Source: CAZUVM01 sp964623885
Lineage (GTDB): Bacteria; Verrucomicrobiota; Verrucomicrobiia; Limisphaerales; UBA8199
Direction of reading: 5' to 3'
NCBI GenBank assembly: GCA_964623885.1
Contig: CAZUVM010000080.1
Coordinates: 8,880-72,879, forward strand
DNA: 64,000 bases
A program made the position numbers and the translations under genes. Below, one piece after another: positions 8,504 through 16,389 of the stretch. The notes under the pieces were generated by a model. The model made no database searches. It was not told where the DNA came from and saw nothing but the letters and a program-made list of their open reading frames with translations. The stretch's first letter is position 1, and each line of letters opens with the position of its first letter.

Positions 8504-9021
8504 TGCGCCCCCCACACGTAGTTCTGCAATCCATAGCGGGCCACCTGCGTTTGCATCTGGCGGCTGTGCGGTATCGGGACCTTCCCGTTGTAATTGGTCC
8601 AGGCCAGGCTCACGGTTACCTGTTGCATGTTGGCATAGTACGACGGATTGTTGGTGATGCTTCCGGGGGCAGCCAGGGCTACGGAACCGTAGTAAACCGT
8701 TCCCTTGTTCGTGGCAGCCAATGGATCGTAGCTTTCCTGGAAGTTGAAATTGGTCAATTGGCTCCAGGTGCAAAGCCGAATGCCTTCGATTTTTTGCGTC
8801 ATGATTTGCGTGGCTCGGAGGTCCTCCCGCGTTGATTGAACGAGGGCAAACCCGGAAGCCAGCGCGGCGTAGTAAGCCAACCCAATGACCGCCGTGACAA
8901 AAACGGCCACCAGCACTTCCATTAACGTGTAGGCGGACGCACTACGTTGGTCCCCATACCTTTCACTTACCTTCATAACATCGCTTTTGTGCCTGGGAGC
9001 GCACATTGCGCCCCCTCTCAA
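8500..9021 (-). CDS. PilV-like minor prepilin
   Basis: First gene of the leftward minor-pilin cluster, 173 residues from the ATG at 9021, or 158 from the ATG at 8976 (MKVSERYG). The prepilin signal 'SASA' plus 'YTLMEVLVAVFVTAVIGLAY' has Ala instead of the canonical Gly before the cleavage point, while Glu5 is kept. The helix continues into 'STREDLRATQIMTQKIEGIR', typical of PilV/GspI-type proteins. Its stop codon overlaps the start of the PilW-like gene (ATGA). Inferred role: minor pilin or pseudopilin processed by a prepilin peptidase encoded elsewhere. No promoter could be picked out in the 200 bases upstream. Confidence 0.8.
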   Translation of the reverse strand: MRGGAMCAPRHKSDVMKVSERYGDQRSASAYTLMEVLVAVFVTAVIGLAYYAALASGFALVQSTREDLRATQIMTQKIEGIRLCTWSQLTNFNFQESYDPLAATNKGTVYYGSVALAAPGSITNNPSYYANMQQVTVSLAWTNYNGKVPIPHSRQMQTQVARYGLQNYVWGAQ

Positions 9022-9230
9022 GTATTACAAGCCCCTTACAACAGCGGTTTTCAGTCCAATCGCGGGCAATTTCGGGCCAATTGATACTGAACGCGATCCA
9101 GTAGGATTACGGATTCGCTGTATCATTTCAGGTCATGAACGGCAGCAAGTGGGCCGGTTCGGGTGGAACACCGCAGCACCGAAAGGGCGAGGGTGAAGGA
9201 AGGCCAGAGAAACGCGGGGAACGTGGCAGG

Positions 9231-10139
9231 CTAAGTGTGGGGGGCAGCCGGTGGCTCTGGCTTGGGCTGGCTAAGCAAATCGTCCACCGCGGCGGCCAAG
9301 TCCTCCAGGTAATCGTCTCCGCGGGGATGATGGGTAAGCCCTACCAGGATATAGTGGCGGTTTGGGCCGGTGACAATGGCTGAATCGTGCAGCCAATCCT
9401 CCCACGAGCCCCATTTGCGCAAGATCGTTACGGGGCGTCCGGCAAGTCCTTTCACGAACTTGATATTGTCGTGCGGCAACTCCGGCGCGGCAAAAATCTC
9501 GCGCATAGTCCGTGAAGCCTCTGGTGAGACGAGCTTCCCTTGCTCCAGCCACAGATAAAACCTCAACAATTGGCGCACCGTGGCGGCATGCGAATTGTCG
9601 CCGACCGGGTCCCCAATGCGCTCGCTGCCCTGGCCGTAATGCTTGCCGACCCAAAGGCCGCCGCCATGGCCGGCATCGTAGAGTTGGCAGGAGTTGAGCA
9701 CCTCCTGGATTTGTCGCAAGCCGAGCTCGCGAGAGAATTTCGCTGCCATTTCGTTGCTCGAATTCTTGATCATGAGATCCAATTCGTGCCGCGTGGTGGC
9801 ATCGAGGTTGGTAGCTGCGGCGGGATGCAGGTGAAACCAGGCGAGCAAAATGCCGATCTTGGCCACGCTGGCCGCGTATTCTTCGCGGTCCGGGTGCAGC
9901 ATCGCCAGCCGCCCGGTTCTCAGATCCAAGAGGCCAACGGCAGTCTGCTCGCTGGTCATGCCGAAGCGATTGCGCAGCCTGGCATCGATAGCTTCGACCT
10001 GGGCCTGGAGGCGCGGGTCCGAAGGGGTGTTGTAGTCGAGCGTGCAAACCGAGGTTTTCATGTGAGGTCCGGCTTTGAAGCGGCAGCCAGCGCCGGCAAT
10101 GACCAAGGCAACGCACAAAATGAAGAGTCGCGCACCCAT
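9231..10139 (-). CDS. Class A beta-lactamase-like serine hydrolase lipoprotein
   Basis: 302 residues with a lipoprotein-type signal ('LVIAGAGC', Cys19 as lipidation site). The serine beta-lactamase/DD-peptidase signature is present: S91-V-A-K94, S127/S128-N129 in 'KNSSNEMAAKF' corresponding to SDN, and 'RKWGSW' at 241-246 in the place of KTG. The variant third motif and the lack of a visible omega-loop Glu signature make it a member of the 'beta-lactamase 2' group rather than a proven resistance enzyme. A role in peptidoglycan metabolism or an unidentified ester/amide hydrolysis is possible. The gene stands alone, with intergenic spaces on both sides. Confidence 0.75.
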   Translation of the reverse strand: MGARLFILCVALVIAGAGCRFKAGPHMKTSVCTLDYNTPSDPRLQAQVEAIDARLRNRFGMTSEQTAVGLLDLRTGRLAMLHPDREEYAASVAKIGILLAWFHLHPAAATNLDATTRHELDLMIKNSSNEMAAKFSRELGLRQIQEVLNSCQLYDAGHGGGLWVGKHYGQGSERIGDPVGDNSHAATVRQLLRFYLWLEQGKLVSPEASRTMREIFAAPELPHDNIKFVKGLAGRPVTILRKWGSWEDWLHDSAIVTGPNRHYILVGLTHHPRGDDYLEDLAAAVDDLLSQPKPEPPAAPHT

Positions 10140-10601
10140 TCAACCAGCAATGCCGGGGCAGATTCGCTTCAGCTTGCCCATGACGACAGCTTAAGTGAAC
10201 CGACAGGCAATTGAAGCAAAATGCCAAAAAGACCATGGCACGTGACTTGCAGTCTTGCACTTAAGAATCAGCGCATGGCTACCAGAGTCAACGTAATGAA
10301 GTTGTTGCAGGAAGTGCGGGGGTTTGCCCAACTTACCAATAGGCGACCGCAGTCCCGGGCGGCCGGGCCGCTATTGCTGCAAGCTCATTGGCTCAGCCGC
10401 CGTGGCCCTGGATCCAAGTACAAACGAACCCTGCGCATTAGAATCGACGACTTGCCGGACATTCCTGATCCGGTGAAAATCAATCATATCACCAGCCGCC
10501 CCTCGGCTGGAGTGGAATCCGGCGGCTAACGGCAATCCCTCCAACAAAGTTGGAATGGGCGCTAGTGGCCTGATTTGAGGCAGTGTCCTGCGGGAGATGG
10601 A
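10140..10601. other. Intergenic space containing one short possible gene
   Basis: The gap between the beta-lactamase-like gene and the DUF4230 gene. Apart from the short frame at 10275-10529 described separately, nothing recognisable was found: no repeat of the window's families, and only a weak 'caacaaagttg' dyad near 10541-10551. Confidence 0.5.
10275..10529 (+). CDS. Small hypothetical protein (84 residues)
   Basis: A frame starting 'MATRVNVMKLLQEVRGFAQL' and ending with 'IRIDDLPDIPDPVKINHI' plus a short tail. Composition and pattern (amphipathic N-terminal helix, central Arg/Pro-rich linker, acidic-hydrophobic beta-like end) look like a real small protein rather than random GC-rich sequence, but no domain is recognised and no good ribosome binding site precedes the ATG. 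It has no membrane segment or cysteine. It lies on the opposite strand to both neighbours. Treat as a hypothetical protein. Confidence 0.45.
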   Translation: MATRVNVMKLLQEVRGFAQLTNRRPQSRAAGPLLLQAHWLSRRGPGSKYKRTLRIRIDDLPDIPDPVKINHITSRPSAGVESGG

Positions 10602-11216
10602 CTAAGGGGTGCGGAAATCAACCTGGGTAAATCCAAAAACTTCCAGTAGATGGGTTAATTGCGTCCGGGCACGTTCGTCCGCATCTTTCATAATTCCGTT
10701 GCTCCGGGCAGCGCGCCGAATGTCATCCAGGGCGTTCTGGCGCGTGGTTGTTTCCAGGTCCTTGTTGAGTGCCCGCAGCAATCCGGTCGTGTGCTCGACC
10801 ACCTGCGTTTGCTTCTCGTCCAGGTAGGCATCAGTGATGCGTGCCGGAGGCAGCCGCAGGATTACTTTTCGATCTGAGATCTCGATATCGCCAGGCTTAA
10901 GTTGAGACAGATCCACGCCCGCATTGACTACTCCGTGAGCAACCAGGATCACACGATCCCAGGCCCATGATTGTGGCAGCGTGCTGCCAAACCAGCTTTT
11001 GGGCGGGTCTTCCAGGATTTCGATTTTCTCCATTACGTATTTCACCGTCACCAACTGGGACAGGGTCTGAACCTGTTTGATAATCGTGGCGGTATTGTAA
11101 ATCTGCGGCGTTGGTCGTCCGCCGAACAGGCGCGGCAGGACAACTCCAAAGAAAAGCCCGAGACCGAACACCACCGCCAACAGCAAGCCGATGGCGGTGA
11201 GGCTCCGTTTTTGCAT
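10602..11216 (-). CDS. DUF4230 domain protein, membrane-anchored
   Basis: 204 residues. An N-terminal membrane anchor (about 6-28, 'AIGLLLAVVFGLGLFFGVVL') is followed by an extracytoplasmic domain with the DUF4230 pattern: 'ATIIKQVQTLSQLVTVKYVM' near the start, 'GVVNAGVDLSQL' in the middle and 'LRLPPARITDAYLDEKQTQV' after it. The family is widespread but has no known reaction. The last 60 residues are helical and charged. Single gene, in the same direction as the beta-lactamase-like gene but separated from it by 460 bases. Domain assignment is from memory of the family pattern. Confidence 0.75.
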   Translation of the reverse strand: MQKRSLTAIGLLLAVVFGLGLFFGVVLPRLFGGRPTPQIYNTATIIKQVQTLSQLVTVKYVMEKIEILEDPPKSWFGSTLPQSWAWDRVILVAHGVVNAGVDLSQLKPGDIEISDRKVILRLPPARITDAYLDEKQTQVVEHTTGLLRALNKDLETTTRQNALDDIRRAARSNGIMKDADERARTQLTHLLEVFGFTQVDFRTP

Positions 11217-11402
11217 GGCCGCAGTTTAGCGCGGGCCGTTGATTTGCAAATCCAAATGTAATGTTGTGCGTATGGTCGCAGTTCTTGGGTGGGGACGGTT
11301 CTTCAACCACGAATTGATACCAATGAAACACTAATCTTGTGTGAGCAATGCTCTAGCGCTTTTCATCTTTTGCGGCGCGGGCTTGCCCGCTAGCATGGTT
11401 CC

Positions 11403-12407
11403 ATGAGCTTTCAAGCTGTTGGGCAGTTCCCTCAGTATCGGCCACGGCGGTTGCGGCAATCGGCGGTGTTGCGACGCTTTGTGCGTGAGACGCAATTATG
11501 CGCGTCGCAACTGGTGCTGCCGTTGTTTGCCCGCAGCGGGCGCAAGCTCCGCCGGCCCATCAGCGCGATGCCGGGTGTCTGCCAGTTGTCGCCCGACGAG
11601 ATCGTGGTTGAAGCGACGCGGGCCAACGCAGCCGGCGTGCCGGCCGTTCTGCTATTTGGCATCCCGGACAAGAAGGACGCGCAAGCATCGGGCGCCTATG
11701 CGGCTAAAGGCATTGTGCAAGAGACGGTGCGGCTGCTAAAGAAGGAGCTACCGGAGCTCCTGGTTATTACCGACGTGTGCCTGTGCGAGTACATGGTCCA
11801 CGGCCACTGCGGCATTGTCGAGCGCAGCAAAACCGGCACTCGCATCCTCAACGATCCAACACTGAAACTGCTTGCCCGGACCGCCGCCAGCCACGTCGAA
11901 GCAGGCGCCGATATGGTGGCTCCCAGTGACATGATGGACGGACGGGTTCGAGCTATCCGCGAGGAGTTGGACAAGCGCGGGTTTGCGGACACACCGATCA
12001 TGTCGTATGCGGCGAAATTTGCTTCGGCGTTCTATGGACCATTTCGCGAGGCAGCGGAGTCAGCCCCGCAGTTCGGTGACCGGCGCAGTTATCAAATGGA
12101 TGCCGCCAATGCCGCCGAAGCCCTGCGGGAGGTAGCCTTGGATATTCAAGAAGGCGCCGACATTGTGATGGTGAAACCTGCGCTGGCGTACCTCGATATC
12201 CTGCATCGTGTGAAGACGGAGTTTGGCTATCCCACCGCGGCCTATGCCGTCAGCGCCGAACTTGCGATGATTAAAGCCGCGGCCGCCAATGGCTGGATTG
12301 ACGAGCGCGCGGTTACATTGGAAAGCCTGCTGGCGATGCGTCGCGCGGGAGCGGACATTCTGATCACGTATGCGGCGACGGAGGTAGCGAAGTGGGTGAA
12401 GGAGTGA
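11403..12407 (+). CDS. hemB: Delta-aminolevulinic acid dehydratase (porphobilinogen synthase)
   Basis: 334 residues, the usual length. HemB condenses two 5-aminolevulinate molecules to porphobilinogen in tetrapyrrole (heme) synthesis in the cytoplasm. Both active-site lysines are visible: K205 in 'MSYAAKFASAFYGPF' and K258 in 'VMVKPALAYLDI', the latter forming the Schiff base. The metal site is the cysteine-rich zinc type, D124-x-C126-x-C128 ... 'HGHCG' at 133-137, rather than the Asp-rich magnesium type. The ATG at 11403 gives the normal N-terminus ending in the 'FPQYRPRRLR' phrase common in HemB. No other heme gene is adjacent. Confidence 0.97.
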   Translation: MSFQAVGQFPQYRPRRLRQSAVLRRFVRETQLCASQLVLPLFARSGRKLRRPISAMPGVCQLSPDEIVVEATRANAAGVPAVLLFGIPDKKDAQASGAYAAKGIVQETVRLLKKELPELLVITDVCLCEYMVHGHCGIVERSKTGTRILNDPTLKLLARTAASHVEAGADMVAPSDMMDGRVRAIREELDKRGFADTPIMSYAAKFASAFYGPFREAAESAPQFGDRRSYQMDAANAAEALREVALDIQEGADIVMVKPALAYLDILHRVKTEFGYPTAAYAVSAELAMIKAAAANGWIDERAVTLESLLAMRRAGADILITYAATEVAKWVKE

Positions 12408-12479
12408 GTTTCAAGAGCGGGTTGGGAAAGACGCCAGTAAGACCTGTCCAAATCACCGTCCCCAAGTTAAACAGCATTC

Positions 12480-12512
12480 GGGCCGCTGCGAGCGGGGACC
12501 GCTCGCGCTCCG
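12480..12512. repeat. Dispersed repeat family D, copy 1
   Basis: 'ggccgctgcgagcggggacc' continuing into 'gctcgcgctcc'. The core GAGCGGGGACCGCTC is a near-perfect dyad. A second copy, differing at one base in the core (gcgcgc for gctcgc), lies at 21301-21332. Confidence 0.75.
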
Positions 12513-12534
12513 CCAGAGTTTTCCAAACACATTC

Positions 12535-12912
12535 TCAGACGAACCGCTCGATAAACGTCATGTAACCCTGGCGCCCGCCTTCCTGGGTCCAAAACTCGAC
12601 GGATTTATTCAGCTTCCGCAAACAGGCAACAAGATCCTCGACTGGAATTGCTTTGATGTCATCCGAATTGCGAGTACGCCCCAGGCGCCATTCGCAGATT
12701 TCGCTCACGGCACTGAAAACCATCGCATCGAGACCCGTTAAGTTGGCCGGCTTCGGAGCGTATCCTCGAGCTTCCGCGTGGTAACGAGCTATTGCCGCCT
12801 CGTAAGCTCGCATCACGGTGTAATTCGTCATTTCGGGGTGCTTGCGCCAGATTTCTGCCACAACAGCCTCGATATTCTGCAACACATCCTCGTAGTCCTT
12901 TAACGGGTCCAT
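12535..12912 (-). CDS. Conserved-looking hypothetical protein (125 residues)
   Basis: A soluble, mainly helical protein starting 'MDPLKDYEDVLQNIEAVVAE'. It has no signal peptide or membrane segment. The pattern 'HPEMTNYTVMRAYEAAIARY' and 'LVACLRKLNKSVEFWTQEGG' suggests a compact helical domain of a type seen as uncharacterised proteins in several phyla, but no named family was recognised. It is transcribed away from the ABC-transporter operon starting at 13019 and converges on hemB. Confidence 0.65.
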   Translation of the reverse strand: MDPLKDYEDVLQNIEAVVAEIWRKHPEMTNYTVMRAYEAAIARYHAEARGYAPKPANLTGLDAMVFSAVSEICEWRLGRTRNSDDIKAIPVEDLVACLRKLNKSVEFWTQEGGRQGYMTFIERFV

Positions 12913-13018
12913 TCGCTCTTAAGCTTGCCCCCGGACCTGCTCAAAAACAAATCCAAAAGAGCGCGTCGCAATGGGTTTGACCCATGCGGCTAAAAAAGTT
13001 TTCCTTGTGGTGATTGGA

Positions 13019-14233
13019 ATGAGCTCCAAACCAAACCTGGATGAGCTGCGAATCGAGCGGTCGAACCGGCCCGGCTCAGGATCTGGCGCGAGACTGGCGC
13101 TGGTGCTGTTGGCGATTCTTCTGGTTGGCGGCATTGCAGCGTGGTTGCTCACCCGGCCGCGCCCCATCCGCGTGCGGACTGTGCTCGCGCGCGAAGGGGC
13201 CCAAACCGGCGGTAAGGAACGCACCGTATTGAATGCTTCTGGCTATGTCACTGCGCGGCGCGAAGCGACCGTGTCCTCGAAAGTCACCGGTAAGGTCGTG
13301 GAAGTGTTGATCGAGGAAGGGATGAAAGTGCAAGAGGGACAGATCTTGGCGCGACTGGATGATACGAACGTGAGGGCCAGCCTGCTGCTGGCGGAGGCAC
13401 AGTTCGTGTCAGCCAGCAACGCGTTAGCCGAGACACGGGTGCGGATCCGCGAAGCGCAGCAGGAGCTGGATCGACAGGCCGGTTTGCTCAAAAGCAAGAT
13501 CGCCATGCAGGCCGATTACGACCACGCGGAAGCGACCGCAATGGCTTACCAGGCGAAACTCATCCAACAGCAGGCTGATGTGGTCGTGGCGGAGAAGACT
13601 GTCGCAACGTGGCAGCAGCAATTGGATGACACGGTCATCCGCGCGCCCTTTTCGGGTATTGTCACTTCAAAAAACGCGCAACCAGGCGAAATGATTTCGC
13701 CCATTTCCGCCGGCGGCGGTTTCACGCGAACCGGTATCTGCACGATTGTCGATATGCAATCGCTGGAGATAGAGATCGACGTCAATGAGAGCTATATCAA
13801 CCGCGTGGAAGCCGGGCAGCCAATCGAAGCGACCCTGGATGCCTATCCGGACTGGAAGATTCCCTGCAAGGTGATTGCGATTATCCCCACTGCCGACCGC
13901 CAGAAATCCACCGTCAAAGTCAGGGTCGGATTCGACAAACTGGATCCGCGCCTGCTTCCCGATATGAGCATTAAGGTCGCCTTCCGCGAAATGGGAAGCA
14001 GCATGGCGACCCGCAGTGTTATGGTGCCAAAGGCCGCCGTGCATCAGCAGGATGGGCGCGATGTGGTGCTGGTGATCCAAAATGATCGAGCGGAAAGACG
14101 CGCGGTCACGGTAGGCGGCTCCAGCGGCGATGACGCAGTCGTCACTGCGGGGCTTACTGCCGGCGAGAAAGTGGCCGTTGATTGGAGCGATCCAATTGCG
14201 GATGGGGCTGCGGTCAAAGAAACTGGTCCGTAG
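13019..14233 (+). CDS. Periplasmic adaptor (HlyD/MacA family) of an ABC export system
   Basis: 404 residues from the ATG at 13019 (MSSKPNLDEL); an in-frame ATG 16 codons upstream is less likely because it adds an unrelated stretch. There is one membrane anchor at about 25-44. The two half-lipoyl motifs are visible, 'VVEVLIEEGMKVQEGQILAR' near 95-115 and 'VIRAPFSGIVTSKNAQPGE' near 210-228, separated by a long alpha-hairpin. A beta-barrel and a membrane-proximal domain follow. It heads a four-gene operon with an ATPase and two FtsX-type permeases, so it most likely bridges the MacB-like transporter to the outer membrane. The substrate is unknown. Confidence 0.88.
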   Translation: MSSKPNLDELRIERSNRPGSGSGARLALVLLAILLVGGIAAWLLTRPRPIRVRTVLAREGAQTGGKERTVLNASGYVTARREATVSSKVTGKVVEVLIEEGMKVQEGQILARLDDTNVRASLLLAEAQFVSASNALAETRVRIREAQQELDRQAGLLKSKIAMQADYDHAEATAMAYQAKLIQQQADVVVAEKTVATWQQQLDDTVIRAPFSGIVTSKNAQPGEMISPISAGGGFTRTGICTIVDMQSLEIEIDVNESYINRVEAGQPIEATLDAYPDWKIPCKVIAIIPTADRQKSTVKVRVGFDKLDPRLLPDMSIKVAFREMGSSMATRSVMVPKAAVHQQDGRDVVLVIQNDRAERRAVTVGGSSGDDAVVTAGLTAGEKVAVDWSDPIADGAAVKETGP

Positions 14234-14535
14234 CCGCCATTGGCCTGGACCCTGCAAGTCCTTAATCGGTCATTTCATACTCATGCGGAGCGCCTGCTGA
14301 GGTCCCGACGCAGCCCAGTGCGCTGTAATACGGTGCCTTGAGGCCGGCGGGTGCCTGCCGACTGCAAATCGGCGATACAGCAGATTACAAATCTGCGCTA
14401 CCCGACAGGCGGCTCCGAACGGCTATAAAACATTCGGGTTACCACTATACAGGCCTTTCGCAGGCGCTTAAAAAATCCGTGACTTTTTGTAATTGCTGGC
14501 ATGGTCGCAGTCTGCCAACAATTTCTCATCAACTT
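14234..14535. other. Spacer within the ABC operon containing a double-hairpin repeat
   Basis: 302 bases between the adaptor and ATPase genes, unusually long for an operon whose other junctions overlap or nearly touch. It contains repeat family A (14359-14411). No gene is supported. Confidence 0.6.
14359..14411. repeat. Double-hairpin repeat family A, copy 1
   Basis: Two small hairpins in a row: CCGA...TCGG, linker CGATACA, then GCAGATT-ACA-AATCTGC followed by GCTAC. The same linker and end are kept at 30661-30711 and 48386-48440 while the stems have other, still complementary, bases. Confidence 0.85.
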
Positions 14536-15231
14536 ATGACGACGAATGGCACCTTAGTGGACGTCGCAGCCGTTGAAAAAGTGTTTCACCGCGGCTCGGA
14601 GGATATTCACGTTCTCAAAGACCTGCATCTGAAAGTCCCCTCAGGAGAATTCCTCGCGTTGATGGGCCCATCGGGTTCCGGCAAAAGCACGCTGCTGAAT
14701 CTCATAGGCGGACTGGATAAACCGACCAATGGCACAGTCAGCATTTCCGGCGAGCGAATCGACCAACTATCCGACCATAGCCTGGCAGCCTGGCGGGCGC
14801 GGCATATTGGGTTTGTATTTCAGCTCTATAATCTTCTTCCTGTGCTGACCGCTGAGCGCAATGTTGAACTGCCCCTGTTGCTGACCCACCTTTCAAAGTC
14901 AGAGCGTCGGAAACACGTCGACGCCGCCTTGAGGGCCGTGGGCCTCTCGCATCGGGCCAATCATTTTCCGCGCACACTTTCCGGCGGCGAACAGCAGCGT
15001 GTGGGCATTGCGCGGGCCTTGGTGACCGATCCAACGCTCTTGCTTTGCGACGAACCGACCGGCGACCTGGACCGCAAATCCGGCGACGAAATCCTGGAGT
15101 TATTGCAGGCGCTCAATCGGGAGCACGGCAAGACCATCATTATGGTCACGCACGATCCGCACGCCGCGGCTCGCGCGTCACGGACGGTGTACCTGAACAA
15201 AGGACAGCTCAGCGATACCCCGGTGTCATGA
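14536..15231 (+). CDS. ABC transporter ATP-binding protein (MacB/LolD type)
   Basis: 231 residues from the ATG at 14536; the frame extends upstream through repeat DNA and should not be included. All ATPase motifs are intact: Walker A 'GPSGSGKST' (44-52), Q-loop in 'GFVFQLYNLLP', signature 'LSGGEQQR', Walker B 'LLLCDEPTGDLD' and the switch 'THD'. The sequence between Walker A and the signature ('NVELPLLLTHLSKSERR') is typical of the MacB/LolD/FtsE subfamily, which powers mechanotransmission rather than membrane passage. Its TGA overlaps the ATG of the first permease as ATGA, so the two are translationally coupled. Confidence 0.93.
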   Translation: MTTNGTLVDVAAVEKVFHRGSEDIHVLKDLHLKVPSGEFLALMGPSGSGKSTLLNLIGGLDKPTNGTVSISGERIDQLSDHSLAAWRARHIGFVFQLYNLLPVLTAERNVELPLLLTHLSKSERRKHVDAALRAVGLSHRANHFPRTLSGGEQQRVGIARALVTDPTLLLCDEPTGDLDRKSGDEILELLQALNREHGKTIIMVTHDPHAAARASRTVYLNKGQLSDTPVS

Positions 15232-16388
15232 AATTCGCCTTCCTGATCTGGTGCAATCTTAAGCGCAGAAAGGTTCGCACCCTCCTGACGATCCTGTCTG
15301 TGTGCGTCGCCTTCATTTTGTTCGCTCTGCTAGCGGCGATTCAGCAGGCGCTCACGGGCGGGGTCAGCCTGGAAGGCCAGAACCGACTGATCGTGCGGCA
15401 CAAGGTTTCCATTATTCAGCTTCTGCCGGTGAGCTACAAACAGCGCATGGAGCGAATTTCCGGCGTTACGGTGGCCACGCACCAGACCTGGTTCGGTGGC
15501 AATTTCCCCCGTGAGCCAAAAGTCCCGTTCATGCAGACCCCAGTTGAACCCGAGGAGTTTCTGGGTATTCATCCTGAAATTTTGCTCCCGGCCGACCAGA
15601 AGGCGGCCTGGTTGCAAACGCGCACGGGCGCCATCGTCGGCCGCACAACGGCGAACAAGTTTGGGTGGAAAGTGGGCGACAAGGTTCCTATCTTCACCCC
15701 GATCTGGCGCCAGGCCGACGGCAACCAGACCTGGCTATTCGACCTCGTTGGAATCTTCGACGGCAAGGATAAGAATACCGACACGTTCTCGCTCTTCTTC
15801 CGATATGACTATTTTGACGAAGCTCGCGCCGGTGCCAAAGGCCAGGTGGGCTGGTACACGATTCAGATTAAGGATCCTTCGCGCGCCGCTGAAATCGCCC
15901 GGCAAGTGGATCATGAATTCGAGAACTCGGAATACGAGACGAAAGCGGAGCCCGAAGGCGCTTTCGTGCAGGCGTGGGTGAAACAAATTGGCAATATCGC
16001 TTTGATTACCGCTTCAATTTTGGGCGCCGTCTTTTTCACAATTCTGTTGGTGACGGGCAACACGATGTCGCAGGCGGTGCGGGAACGCACGGGTGAGATC
16101 GGCGTATTAAAGGCGATCGGGTTTACGAACGTTCAGGTTCTGCTCCTGGTCATGGCGGAATCGTGTGCGCTGGCGTTCCTGGGCGGCGCCCTTGGTCTTG
16201 GTTTAGGATGCGTCATCATTCCGGGGCTGGGCAAGGCGTTGTCCAATGTTTTACCCATGTTCTATTTGCCACCGCAGGCGTTGGGGCTGGGCGGACTCTT
16301 GTGTTTGCTGCTCGGTGTGGCAACGGGACTGTTTCCGGCCTGGGCCGCGATGCGATTGCGCGTCGCCGATTCACTAAGAAGGATCTAA
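15228..16388 (+). CDS. ABC transporter permease, MacB/FtsX type (first of two)
   Basis: 386 residues from the ATG at 15228, which overlaps the ATPase stop codon. The architecture is that of MacB-like permeases: one N-terminal membrane helix (about 18-38, 'LLTILSVCVAFILFALLAAI'), a periplasmic domain of about 220 residues, and three C-terminal helices with the FtsX pattern, including 'RERTGEIGVLKAIGFTN' between the first two. With the following gene it probably forms a heterodimeric permease. The N-terminal segment starts with 'MKFAFLIWCNLKRRKVRTLL', normal for the family. Substrate unknown; candidates are envelope peptides, lipoproteins or lipids. Confidence 0.9.
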   Translation: MKFAFLIWCNLKRRKVRTLLTILSVCVAFILFALLAAIQQALTGGVSLEGQNRLIVRHKVSIIQLLPVSYKQRMERISGVTVATHQTWFGGNFPREPKVPFMQTPVEPEEFLGIHPEILLPADQKAAWLQTRTGAIVGRTTANKFGWKVGDKVPIFTPIWRQADGNQTWLFDLVGIFDGKDKNTDTFSLFFRYDYFDEARAGAKGQVGWYTIQIKDPSRAAEIARQVDHEFENSEYETKAEPEGAFVQAWVKQIGNIALITASILGAVFFTILLVTGNTMSQAVRERTGEIGVLKAIGFTNVQVLLLVMAESCALAFLGGALGLGLGCVIIPGLGKALSNVLPMFYLPPQALGLGGLLCLLLGVATGLFPAWAAMRLRVADSLRRI

Positions 16389-16389
16389 C

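Noticed and set aside
9271..10260. Frame of 329 codons overlapping the beta-lactamase-like gene on the same strand
   Set aside because: The overlapped frame contains the full serine hydrolase motif set with a lipoprotein signal; this one is compositionally odd (Arg/His/Pro-rich) and without motifs.
14338..14535. Upstream extension of the ABC ATPase frame
   Set aside because: It translates repeat family A and lacks conservation; the ATG at 14536 gives the normal ATPase N-terminus.
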